DNA from: Pseudoxanthomonas sp.
GTDB lineage: Bacteria; Pseudomonadota; Gammaproteobacteria; Xanthomonadales; Xanthomonadaceae
Direction of reading: 5' to 3'
Length of the DNA stretch: 64,000 nucleotides
Assembly: GCF_002863005.1 (NCBI RefSeq)
Contig: NZ_PKDG01000014.1
Location: 80,964-144,963 of the forward strand
Part shown: one piece after another, positions 19,181 to 26,945 of the stretch
Layout: every line of letters starts with the position of its first letter
Position numbering within the stretch: position 1 is the stretch's first letter
Translations under genes and position numbers: made by a program
Notes under the pieces: generated by a model
Databases searched by the model: none
The model's input: only the letters and a program-made list of their open reading frames with translations
Told to the model about the DNA's origin: nothing

Positions 19181-20263
19181 TCAGTGCCCCCGCGCCGGAC
19201 GCTGGAACCGGTAATGCGCCACCAGCCACTCCTGGCCGTTGCGGTAGCCGAACAGCTCCGCGCACGCCATCCAGAACATGCGCCAGCGCTGGTTCCACAG
19301 CGCGGCGGCATCGCCATACGCCTCGCGCAGCACGCCCATCACCGCTTCGCGGTTGGCGTCGTGCCGGGCCAGCCAGTGGTTGGCGGTGCGCTGGTAATGC
19401 GTGCCGTCGAGCAGCCAGCGCTCCTGCAGGTGCAGGTGGTCCTGGAAGAACAGCAGCAGGTCGGCCGACGGCATCATGCCGCCGGTGAAGAAGTGCCGGC
19501 CCATCCAGTTGTCCTCGCCCTGCGTCTCGAAAGGATACATCAGGTGGCGGTGGACGAAGATGTGCACGAACAGCGCGCCGCCCGGGCGCAGCGCATCGTG
19601 GATGCGGCGCATCAGTGCGGCATGGTTGCTGACGTGCTCGAACATCTCCACCGACACGCAGCGGTCGAACGCCTGCGGTTCCAGTTGCAGCTGGTTCACG
19701 TCGCAGGTGATGACGCGCACGTTGCGCAGGCCGCGCTCGGCGCAGCGCGCTTCGATGAACTGGCGCTGCGAGTTCGAATTGGACACGGCGGTGATGCGCG
19801 CGTTCGGATAGCGCGCAGCCATCCACAGGGTCAGCGAACCCCAGCCGCAGCCCAGCTCCAGGATGTCCTGCCCGTCGGCCAGCGCGGCGCGCTCGCCGTA
19901 CAGCGCCAGCATCGCCTCTTCGGCCTGGTCGAGCGTTTCCGCGCCGGTCGGGTAGTAGCAGCTGCTGTACTTCAGCCGTCCGCCGAGGCAGTGACGGAAG
20001 AAATCGGCCGGCAGTTCGTAGTGCTGCCGGTTGGCGGCATCGGTATGCACGGCAAGCGCGCCCTGGCGCAAGGCGCGCAGGCGGTGCGCCAGCAACGCGG
20101 ATTGCGCTTCCTGGCCGCCTTCGCTTTCGTCGCGCAGTCGCTGGGCGCACAGCTGGCGGATGCCGGCGCGGATCGCCGCATCGGGCAGCAGGCCACGTTC
20201 GGCCAGGCCCAGCAGGCCCGGGGCAGCCTTGTCGGCAGCCAGTTCTTCCACCATCGCGTTCAT
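19181..20263 (-). CDS. CFA-like SAM-dependent methyltransferase (second copy)
   Basis: 360-residue cytosolic methyltransferase of the cyclopropane-fatty-acid/coclaurine N-methyltransferase-like group. Motifs: HYELPADFF, ILELGCGWGSLTLW (SAM site), SVEMFEHVSNH. Compared with E. coli CFA, the bicarbonate-binding Cys is replaced by Ser (YSSCYY) while the later His is kept (FVHIFV). The ATG at 20263 overlaps the DUF1295 stop by 4 bases and follows a strong AGGAGG. Its likely role is a second C-methylation or a partner of the first methyltransferase in the same operon. The substrate is inferred to be an unsaturated phospholipid acyl chain. Confidence 0.88.
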   Translation of the reverse strand: MNAMVEELAADKAAPGLLGLAERGLLPDAAIRAGIRQLCAQRLRDESEGGQEAQSALLAHRLRALRQGALAVHTDAANRQHYELPADFFRHCLGGRLKYSSCYYPTGAETLDQAEEAMLALYGERAALADGQDILELGCGWGSLTLWMAARYPNARITAVSNSNSQRQFIEARCAERGLRNVRVITCDVNQLQLEPQAFDRCVSVEMFEHVSNHAALMRRIHDALRPGGALFVHIFVHRHLMYPFETQGEDNWMGRHFFTGGMMPSADLLLFFQDHLHLQERWLLDGTHYQRTANHWLARHDANREAVMGVLREAYGDAAALWNQRWRMFWMACAELFGYRNGQEWLVAHYRFQRPARGH

Positions 20264-21057
20264 CGTGTCGCCTCCTCGGCGGCGGGTTTGGGAAACCAGG
20301 GGAACAGCATCGGCGTCGTGCGCTGGTACTCGCGGTAGTCGTCGCCGCGCGTGCGCAACGCCTGCGCTTCCGTATACGGGATGCCGCTGATCCAGCGCAG
20401 GAACACGTACATCACCACCGGCCCGCACCACGACAGCCACGCCCACGGCGAACCGACGGCGAGCGCGATGTAGGCGAACCAGTGCAGCCACTCGAAGAAA
20501 TAGTTCGGATGGCGCGAATACCGCCACAGCCCGTCTCGGCAGGTCTTCCCGCGGTTGCCGGGGTCGGCACGGAAGCGTGCCAGCTGGCGGTCGGCGATGG
20601 CCTCGCCGGCCACGCTCGCGATCCAGATCGCCACCGCCAGCACGAGCCATGGCCATGCGCTGTCGACAGGGCTGCGCGCGGCCGCGGCGAAGGGCAGTGC
20701 GAACAGCACCACCAGCAGTGCCTGCGCCATGAAGAACAGGAACAGCTTGCCCTGGTGGCCTTGCCAATGCTCGCGGAGGTACCGGTAGCGGCCGTCTTCG
20801 GGCTCGCTGCGCACGCGGTGCCAGAGATGCAGCGCAAGGCGCGCACCCCAGGTCCCGCCCAGCACGGCAAGGACCGCGCGGGCCTGCCAGGCGCCGTCGC
20901 CGAGGGCGGCCAGCAGCACCGCCGCGCCGCCCACGCAGGCCGACCACAGCACGTCGACGATGCCTGTGTTCTCGTGCCGTCGCTGCCACCGCCAGCCCAG
21001 CGTCATCACGACGGCAGCGAGCACCGCGACCAGCACCAGGGCGGAGAGGGAGCTCAT
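20260..21057 (-). CDS. DUF1295 membrane protein (steroid 5-alpha-reductase-like)
   Basis: 265 residues with about seven hydrophobic helices. The C-terminal signature of the DUF1295/ICMT-like family is plain: GLWRYSRHPNYFFEWLHW, then YTEAQALRTRGDDYREYQRTT. Relatives reduce or methylate isoprenoid or steroid-like lipids at the membrane. Start and stop both overlap neighbours by ATGA, so it is translated with the two methyltransferases. A reductase step on the modified acyl chain is possible but unproven. Confidence 0.88.
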   Translation of the reverse strand: MSSLSALVLVAVLAAVVMTLGWRWQRRHENTGIVDVLWSACVGGAAVLLAALGDGAWQARAVLAVLGGTWGARLALHLWHRVRSEPEDGRYRYLREHWQGHQGKLFLFFMAQALLVVLFALPFAAAARSPVDSAWPWLVLAVAIWIASVAGEAIADRQLARFRADPGNRGKTCRDGLWRYSRHPNYFFEWLHWFAYIALAVGSPWAWLSWCGPVVMYVFLRWISGIPYTEAQALRTRGDDYREYQRTTPMLFPWFPKPAAEEATR

Positions 21058-22304
21058 GCGGCCTCCGACACGTGGCCGGGGCGCGCCATCAGCACGTGCG
21101 ACACGCCGATGGAACGCTCGAGGAAGCCGCCCTCGCAGTACGCCAGGTAGAACTCCCACAGGCGGATGAAGCGCTCGTCGAATCCCTGCGTGCGTACCTC
21201 GGCCAGGCGGGTCATGAAGCGACGGCGCCATGCGCGCAGCGTGTACGCATACGACAGGCCGAAGTCTTCCTGGTGCACCACCTGCAGGTCGCTGGCCCGT
21301 GTCTTCGCGGCATACATCGCACTGAGCGACGGGATGAAACTGCCAGGGAAGACGAAGCGCTTGATGTAGTCCACCGAATCGCGTGCCTGCGCATAGCGGT
21401 GGTCTTCGATGGTGATCGCCTGCAGCAGCGCCCGGCCACCGGGGCGCACCAGGCTGCCCAGCTTGCCGAAGAACGTCTCCAGGTACTGCGCGCCGATCGC
21501 TTCGATCATTTCGATCGACACCAGCTTGTCGTACTGCCCCTGCAGGTCGCGGTAGTCCTGCAGCAGCAGCGTCACCCGGTCCTGCAGGCCGGCAGCGGCC
21601 ACGCGGGCGCTGGCCAGCGCGTGCTGTTCGCGCGAGATCGTGGTCGTGGTGACGTGGCACCCGTAGTGCCGTGCCGCGTGCAGGGCGAAACCGCCCCAGC
21701 CGGTGCCGATCTCGACCACGCGATCGCCCGGAACCAGCGCCAGCTTCCGGCACACCGCATCGAGCTTGCGGTACGACGCGGTGTCCAGGTCGTCGTCCGG
21801 CGAGGCGAACATCGCCGACGAGTACATCAGGTCCGGCGACAGGAACAATGCGAAGAAATCGTTGCCCAGGTCGTAGTGCGCCGCGATGTTTCGACGGCTG
21901 CCTTCGCGCGTGTTGCGGCGGAGCGCATGCCAGCTGCGCAACGCCCAGCCACCGAGCCGGGCCAGGCCGCCTTCCATGCCGTCGAGCAGTGCGCGGTTGC
22001 GCACCAGCAATCTCACCAGCGCGACCAGGTCGTCGCAACGCCACTGGCCGGCGATGTAGGACTCGCCGGCGCCCACGCTGCCCTGCGCGGCGACCGCGCG
22101 ATAGAACGCGGCATCGTCGATCCACAGGTGCACCGCGGGCAGCGCGTCGCCACCGGTCCGGCCGAAACGGTGCTCGCCCAGCGCATCGCGTACCACCAGC
22201 ATGCCGTGGTCCAGCGCGTCCAGGCGCGCCAGCAACTGCGAGCGCAGCAGGCGGTCGAGCGCGCCGTAGGAAGAAACGGCAGTGACGTCGGCGATCTCGT
22301 TCAT
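21054..22304 (-). CDS. cfa: Cyclopropane-fatty-acid-synthase-type methyltransferase
   Basis: 416 residues: an N-terminal lipid-binding region (about 1-110) and a SAM domain with HYDLGNDFF, VVEIGTGWGGFA and SIEMIEAIG. Two residues that hold catalytic bicarbonate in E. coli CFA are changed here: Cys to Ser (YSSAMF) and His to Gln (LLQAIT). The protein may therefore not close a cyclopropane ring and could stop at a methyl or methylene product, as in furan- or branched-fatty-acid pathways. ATGA overlaps on both sides tie it to DUF1365 and DUF1295. The symbol refers to the family, not to proven cyclopropanation. Confidence 0.88.
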   Translation of the reverse strand: MNEIADVTAVSSYGALDRLLRSQLLARLDALDHGMLVVRDALGEHRFGRTGGDALPAVHLWIDDAAFYRAVAAQGSVGAGESYIAGQWRCDDLVALVRLLVRNRALLDGMEGGLARLGGWALRSWHALRRNTREGSRRNIAAHYDLGNDFFALFLSPDLMYSSAMFASPDDDLDTASYRKLDAVCRKLALVPGDRVVEIGTGWGGFALHAARHYGCHVTTTTISREQHALASARVAAAGLQDRVTLLLQDYRDLQGQYDKLVSIEMIEAIGAQYLETFFGKLGSLVRPGGRALLQAITIEDHRYAQARDSVDYIKRFVFPGSFIPSLSAMYAAKTRASDLQVVHQEDFGLSYAYTLRAWRRRFMTRLAEVRTQGFDERFIRLWEFYLAYCEGGFLERSIGVSHVLMARPGHVSEAA

Positions 22305-23092
22305 GGGGTCTCGCGGGCAAGGGAAGGGTGGTCGTGGACGGGTGTGCGCTTCAGCCACAGGCGCAGTGCCTGCCAGTGGATGCCGGTCATCACCTGCGCG
22401 GTCATCAGGGGGTAGCGCCACAGCACGCGCGCCAGCGAGGCGCCGTCCAGGGGGCGCCTCTGCAGCGTCAGCGTGGCGTCGAAGGCACGCTGGCCTTCGC
22501 GATCGACCTGCATGTGCACGCGCAGGCCGTCGTCGGGCGTACTGAAGCGCCAGTGGTAGGCGCACGCCATGGGCAGGAAGGGCGAGACATGGAAGGCCTT
22601 GTCGAAGCCCCATTCCCAGCCGTCGCCTTTCGGCACGCCGTCGCGAACGGGCAGCACGTAGCTGTGCCGCTCGCGCCAGGGCGTGTTGGTGATCTCGGCA
22701 AGCACGGCGTCCAGGGTGATGCCGTCGGGCTGGAAGCAGTAGTAGAAGCTCACCGGGTTGAACACGTAGCCGCCATAGCGCAGATGGGTCAGCAAGCGGA
22801 CCGGACCTTGCGGGCGATGGCCGGTTTCGCGCGCGACGCGGTCGCGCACGGCCTCGGCCAGGGGCTGCTCGTGGGGCGACAGGTAGTCGCTGCGACGGAA
22901 TTCGGCCAGGTTGCGGCGATTCACCGACCACAGCCAGCGTCGGTCGAAGATGCGTTCCACCTCGTCCAGGTCCAGATAGAGCTGCGCCATGCGATAGCGG
23001 AAGGCGTGCGGGCGCGGCGCATGCCGCCGATGGCGCACCCATCCTTCGTACACCGCGCTGGCGAGGTCCGCCTTGGCCGGCCCGGCATTCAT
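22301..23092 (-). CDS. DUF1365 protein
   Basis: 263 residues, soluble. It shows the DUF1365 pattern: YEGWVRHRRHAPRPHAFRY near the N-terminus, VNPVSFYYCF-like FNPVSFYYC, EITNTPWRERHSYVL, and HVSPFLPM followed by a basic C-terminus. The biochemical role is unknown. The family is found almost always beside an FAD oxidoreductase and a CFA-type methyltransferase, as here, which argues for a step or chaperone function in acyl-chain modification. It overlaps both neighbours by 4 bases. Confidence 0.9.
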   Translation of the reverse strand: MNAGPAKADLASAVYEGWVRHRRHAPRPHAFRYRMAQLYLDLDEVERIFDRRWLWSVNRRNLAEFRRSDYLSPHEQPLAEAVRDRVARETGHRPQGPVRLLTHLRYGGYVFNPVSFYYCFQPDGITLDAVLAEITNTPWRERHSYVLPVRDGVPKGDGWEWGFDKAFHVSPFLPMACAYHWRFSTPDDGLRVHMQVDREGQRAFDATLTLQRRPLDGASLARVLWRYPLMTAQVMTGIHWQALRLWLKRTPVHDHPSLARETP

Positions 23093-24372
23093 GCCGGCAC
23101 CGGTGCGTCTTCGCGGATCACGGGACCTGCCGCGTGCTGGGCCTCGAATGCCTCGACCAGCGCGCGCGCGCTGCGGATGCCATCCTCGTGGAAGCCCCAG
23201 CCCCAGTACGCGCCGGCGAACCAGGTACGCCGCACGCCCTGGATCTCGGCCTTGCGCCGCTGCGCCGCCACCATGGCATGGTCGTACACCGGGTGCCGGT
23301 AGTGCATGCGTCGCAGGACGCGCGCCGGATCGATGGCCTCGCTGCGATTGAGCGTCACCACGAACGGCTCCGGCGAGTCGATACCCTGCAGCAGGTTCAT
23401 GCAGTAACTCACCGTGCAGGGCGCGGCGGGATCGGCGGGAAGATGCGCGTTCCACGCGGCCCAGGCCTTGCGATGGCGCGGCAGCAGGCGGGCATCCGTG
23501 TGCAGCACGGTGTCGTTGGACTGGTAGCGGATCGCGCCCAGCACGCCGCGCTCGCGCGCGTCGGCATCGTGCAGCAGGCGCAGCGCGTCGTCGCTGTGGC
23601 AGGCCATCACCACATGATCGAAACGTTCGGTTCCGGTGGCGGTCATCACGCCCACGTGCTCCTCGCAGCGGAGCACGGAATGCACCGGCGTGGAGACGCG
23701 CTCGCGCACCTTCCACCGCCGGCGCAGCGCCTCCACGTAGGTCGCCGAGCCGCCCGTCACCACGCGCCACGGCCGGCGTTCGCCGAGCGTCAGCATGTGG
23801 TGGTTGGCCATGAACTGCACCAGGTAACGGGCCGGAAAGGCGAGGATGCCCTGCGGCGGCGACGACCACAGGGCCGAGGCCATGGGCACCAGGTGCTCGT
23901 CCCGGAACGCGGCGCCATAGCCGCCCTGACGAAGGTAGTCGCCGAGGGTGGGGCCCGGATCGTCGCCCTCGAGCAGCGCGGGCGCTTCGCGATAGAAGCG
24001 GGCGAGGTCGCGCAGCATGCCCCAGAAGCGTGGCGACACCAGGTTGCGGCGCTGGCAGAACAGCGTGTCCAGTGACGTCGCATTGTATTCCAGGCCGCTG
24101 CGCGCGCTGTGGACGGAGAAACTCATCGTCGTCGGTTGCGACGCCACGCCGAGTTCGTCGAACAACCCGCACAACAGGGGATAGTGGTCGGGGTTGAACA
24201 CGATGAAGCCGCTGTCGATGCGGTATTCGCGGCCCGCCTGCACGACGGTATGCGTATGCGTGTGGCCACCGAGGTAGTCGTTGGCCTCGAACAGCGTCAC
24301 CTCGTGTTGCTGCGACAACCACCAGGCCGAGGCCAGCCCGGCAATGCCCGATCCGATGACCGCTATGCGCAT
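23089..24372 (-). CDS. FAD-dependent oxidoreductase (amine-oxidase fold)
   Basis: 427-residue flavoprotein. A Rossmann start VIGSGIAGLASA (G7, G9, G12) and a conserved FE at the end of the second strand bind FAD. The family is NAD(P)/FAD-dependent oxidoreductase COG2907, with HTHTH and SGFIVFN after it and a C-terminal FAGAYWGWGFHEDG. Members occur beside DUF1365 and CFA genes. In the furan-fatty-acid pathway a flavoprotein desaturates a methylated acyl chain, and this protein is a candidate for that reaction (inference). It starts 2 bases after the desaturase stop. Confidence 0.88.
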   Translation of the reverse strand: MRIAVIGSGIAGLASAWWLSQQHEVTLFEANDYLGGHTHTHTVVQAGREYRIDSGFIVFNPDHYPLLCGLFDELGVASQPTTMSFSVHSARSGLEYNATSLDTLFCQRRNLVSPRFWGMLRDLARFYREAPALLEGDDPGPTLGDYLRQGGYGAAFRDEHLVPMASALWSSPPQGILAFPARYLVQFMANHHMLTLGERRPWRVVTGGSATYVEALRRRWKVRERVSTPVHSVLRCEEHVGVMTATGTERFDHVVMACHSDDALRLLHDADARERGVLGAIRYQSNDTVLHTDARLLPRHRKAWAAWNAHLPADPAAPCTVSYCMNLLQGIDSPEPFVVTLNRSEAIDPARVLRRMHYRHPVYDHAMVAAQRRKAEIQGVRRTWFAGAYWGWGFHEDGIRSARALVEAFEAQHAAGPVIREDAPVPA

Positions 24373-24374
24373 GC

Positions 24375-25325
24375 TCAGCGCCTCGCCTTGGCCAGTACCC
24401 ACGCGGGCACCGGCTTGAGATCGCGCACCAGCCCGAACAGCGCCATTGCGCGCAGGCCGTACCAGGTCAGGTCGATTTCCCACCAGCGGAATCCCTGCCG
24501 CGCGGTGCCGGGAAAGAAGTGGTGGTTGTTGTGCCAACCCTCGCCGAACGTCAGCAGCGCCAGCCAGAGGTTGTTGCGGCTGTCGTCGCGCGTATCGAAA
24601 CGGCGGCGGCCGAAGCGGTGCGCCAGCGAATTGATGGTCACTGTGGCGTGGAACAGCACGACCGTCGAGACGAAGAAGCCCCAGACCAGCATCTGCCCGC
24701 CGCTGGTGCCGAGGTGCGGTGCCACGCGTTCCAGCAGCGCACCGACACCGTACAGCGCGGCCGCCAGCAGCACCGGCACGACGGTGTCGTAACGATCCAG
24801 CCAGCGCAGTTCGGGATAGCGCGCCAGGTCGGGGATGCGCGACCAGTCGGTGCGGAAGCCGCCCCGCGTCAGGAACCAGCCCGCATGGCTCCACCAGAAT
24901 CCATGCACGGCGGGGGAATGCGGATCGGCCGCGGTGTCGGCATGGCGATGGTGGTTGCGATGGTGCGCCGCCCACCACAACGGACCGCGCTGCACGCTGG
25001 ACGCGCCGATCAGTGCGAACACGAACTGCAGCACGCGCGACGTGCGGAACGTGCGGTGGGAGAAATAGCGGTGGTAGAAGCCGGTGATGGCGAACATGCG
25101 TACCGCGTACAGCACCGCGGCCACGATCACCGCCACCGGGGATACGCCGACCCAGAAAACGGCCAGGCAGGCCAGATGCATGCCGATGAAAGGGGCGGCA
25201 CGCAGCCAGTCGATCCGGTCGCCACCATCCTCGTGTTCCTGCGCCGCCTGGGTGTCGAACCAGCGTCGCAGCGCCGGCAGCACACGGGGCGCCGGCGGGG
25301 GAGTGGGGGAATCGCTGGCCGGCAT
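24375..25325 (-). CDS. Acyl-CoA/acyl-lipid delta-9-type fatty acid desaturase
   Basis: 316-residue membrane di-iron desaturase that introduces a cis double bond into a saturated acyl chain. Three His boxes are intact: HRYFSH (H85-H90), HRNHH (about 122-126) and HNNHH in [13 protein letters not shown]. Hydrophobic pairs flank them. It is the first gene of the seven-gene operon and would supply the unsaturated substrate for the CFA-type methyltransferases. A candidate ChrR-controlled promoter lies 30 bases upstream of its ATG. The leader lacks a clear Shine-Dalgarno sequence. Confidence 0.92.
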   Translation of the reverse strand: MPASDSPTPPPAPRVLPALRRWFDTQAAQEHEDGGDRIDWLRAAPFIGMHLACLAVFWVGVSPVAVIVAAVLYAVRMFAITGFYHRYFSHRTFRTSRVLQFVFALIGASSVQRGPLWWAAHHRNHHRHADTAADPHSPAVHGFWWSHAGWFLTRGGFRTDWSRIPDLARYPELRWLDRYDTVVPVLLAAALYGVGALLERVAPHLGTSGGQMLVWGFFVSTVVLFHATVTINSLAHRFGRRRFDTRDDSRNNLWLALLTFGEGWHNNHHFFPGTARQGFRWWEIDLTWYGLRAMALFGLVRDLKPVPAWVLAKARR

Positions 25326-25354
25326 CAGGAGGTCTCGATCGCTTGAATCCCTAG

Positions 25355-25380
25355 TACGACCGAACGCGCGCTTTGGATGC
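25355..25380 (-). promoter_or_regulatory. Candidate RpoE/ChrR-type promoter of the lipid operon
   Basis: On the minus strand GCATCC (25380-25375) and TCGTA (25359-25355) are 15 bases apart. The same motif and spacing occur before the exported protein (26232-26207) and rpoE (26255-26280). It resembles the GATCC/CGTA promoters of ECF sigma factors in the singlet-oxygen group. The implied leader is about 22-25 bases. Confidence 0.7.
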
Positions 25381-25391
25381 GTGAAGACCGC

Positions 25392-26174
25392 TCACCCGCA
25401 GCGGCCGACCAGTGGCGTGGCCAACGCATCGCGCAGTGCACGCGCATCCGCCGCGGCGGGCGGCTGCGGGAACACGATGCGTACGTCCTGGTGCCGGCCC
25501 TTGTCGTCGCGGATGGTGGCGATGCCGGCGAATTCCAGCAGGCGCTGGTCCGCATTGGCGTAGGTCAACTGCATCGTCGGGGCGACGAAGCCGTACCAGC
25601 GATCCAGCTTCATCGCCATGCGCTGGGCGGGGATGCCGTTCCAGCGTACGACCTCGCCGGGATCCAGCTTCACCGGCATGAAGTCGAACCGGCTGGGCAA
25701 CAGGAACGGTTGGGTCACGTCGCGTCCCGCGCGCAGGGTGTTCCAGTGCAGCCGCACGCTGGCATCGAATCCGGCATCGATGACCGCCCCGGCAGGCACG
25801 GCCAGCGTGCGCTCCTTCGCAGGTGCGCCCGCCTTTTCCCTGACATAGACCACCCGCCCGCGCTCGCTGCTGCGCACCCCCTCCCGGTAGCCGTCGCGCG
25901 CATCCTCGAAATCGAAGTCCGGCGCCTGTGCGGTCGCGCGGTCCACCACCGTCTTCCGTGCGAAGGCACGGCCATCGGGGCACCGGTAGAGGACCAGCCG
26001 CCGGGCGCTGCCTTCCTGCCGGTAGCGCCAGTGGGACTCGCGGTACAGCACGGTATCGCCCTGGCGGGCGTAGGCGGTCGCCTCCTGCCGCAACACGCCC
26101 GTATCGGGGCGCGCGGCCGGGCTGGCCATCATCAGGGCGGCGAAGAGGGGCAGGACGGCCAGGGGACGGGTCAT
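25392..26174 (-). CDS. Exported protein of unknown function in the RpoE-ChrR locus
   Basis: 260 residues. A signal peptide (MTRPLAVLPLFAALMMASPAARP) leads to a beta-rich domain without transmembrane segments. Notable segments are ESHWRYRQEGSARRLVLYRCPDG, a single Cys there and one at the C-terminus (GRCG). I do not recognise a family with confidence. It is divergent from rpoE, and its own upstream region carries the shared promoter motif. It lies directly upstream of the lipid operon, so read-through is possible. Location and promoter imply a periplasmic role in the same oxidative or lipid response. Confidence 0.7.
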   Translation of the reverse strand: MTRPLAVLPLFAALMMASPAARPDTGVLRQEATAYARQGDTVLYRESHWRYRQEGSARRLVLYRCPDGRAFARKTVVDRATAQAPDFDFEDARDGYREGVRSSERGRVVYVREKAGAPAKERTLAVPAGAVIDAGFDASVRLHWNTLRAGRDVTQPFLLPSRFDFMPVKLDPGEVVRWNGIPAQRMAMKLDRWYGFVAPTMQLTYANADQRLLEFAGIATIRDDKGRHQDVRIVFPQPPAAADARALRDALATPLVGRCG

Positions 26175-26206
26175 GGGAGCGTGCCGAAGATGAACTGGTT
26201 CCTTCT

Positions 26207-26232
26207 TACGGCACGCACTGCGGGACGGATGC
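26207..26232 (-). promoter_or_regulatory. Candidate RpoE/ChrR-type promoter of the exported protein
   Basis: Minus-strand GCATCC (26232-26227), 15 bases, then CCGTA (26211-26207), continuing AAGA, which fits the TAAGA-like -10 of RpoE-ChrR promoters in Rhodobacter. It is divergent from the rpoE promoter, with the two -35 boxes 22 bases apart. Confidence 0.7.
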
Positions 26233-26254
26233 CTGGACAACGTGCGCGCCCCCT

Positions 26255-26280
26255 GCATCCGAGTGCCGGTCATCTTCGTA
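26255..26280 (+). promoter_or_regulatory. Candidate autoregulated promoter of rpoE-chrR
   Basis: GCATCC (26255-26260), 15 bases, TCGTA (26276-26280), 38 bases before the rpoE ATG. It has identical spacing to the two other sites in the locus. Autoregulation is usual for this class of sigma factor. Confidence 0.7.
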
Positions 26281-26318
26281 GAGAGCGTCATCACGAACCC
26301 AGCCGGACCTGGCATACC

Positions 26319-26945
26319 ATGCCCACCGACCTCACAAGGAGACCGTCGCCCCTCCGGGCGGCACGTTCGGTGTCCACCGTTACCCCCGCCACGCGCGATG
26401 TCCACGACTGGACCGGCGACATGCTCGCCGTGGCCCGGCAGCGCGACCGCGCCTGTTTCATGCGCTTGTACGATCATTTCATGCCGCGCCTGTGCCTGTA
26501 CCTGCGCGGCCTGGGCAATACCGAAGCCGTGGCCGAGGAGCTGTCGCAGGAGGCGCTCCTGCGCCTGTGGCAGCGGGCCGCCATGTACGACCCGCAGCAG
26601 GGTGCGGTGTCCACCTGGCTGTTCCGCATCGGCCGCAACCTGCATATCGACCGCGTGCGGCGCGAGCCCGGCTGGGTACAGATCATGGAAGACGCCGGCC
26701 CGGCCGTCGACGAAGAGCTGGCGCGCCCGTTCAGTTCGGCCGAAGACCACGCCGAACATGCCCATCTGCAGCGCCGCATCGAGGACTTGCCCCCCGTGCA
26801 GGCGCGCCTGATGCGCATGTCCTACTTCGAGGCCAAGAGCCACCAGGAGATCGCCGACGAGCTGCAGATGCCGCTCGGCACCGTGAAGTCGCACCTGCGC
26901 CGCGCATTCCTGCGGCTGCAGGGCCAAGTACGAGGTCAGTCGTGA
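26319..26945 (+). CDS. rpoE: ECF sigma factor of the RpoE-ChrR (singlet-oxygen) group
   Basis: 208 residues. Sigma region 2 spans about 45-115 (RACFMRLYDHFMPRLCLYL, EELSQEALLRLWQRAAMYD, GAVSTWLFRIGRNLHIDRVRRE) and region 4 about 145-200 (LPPVQARLMRMSYFEAKSHQEIADEL, GTVKSHLRRAFLRL). It directs RNA polymerase to stress promoters and is held inactive by the next gene product. The chosen ATG at 26319 adds about 30 residues before region 2, and a start inside this stretch is possible. The stop overlaps the chrR start (GTGA), giving coupled translation. Confidence 0.93.
   Translation: MPTDLTRRPSPLRAARSVSTVTPATRDVHDWTGDMLAVARQRDRACFMRLYDHFMPRLCLYLRGLGNTEAVAEELSQEALLRLWQRAAMYDPQQGAVSTWLFRIGRNLHIDRVRREPGWVQIMEDAGPAVDEELARPFSSAEDHAEHAHLQRRIEDLPPVQARLMRMSYFEAKSHQEIADELQMPLGTVKSHLRRAFLRLQGQVRGQS

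Noticed and set aside
23490..23520. GCATCC-N15-TCGTT inside the FAD oxidoreductase gene
   Set aside because: The -10 differs at its last base and the site is internal to a gene, pointing against the operon direction.
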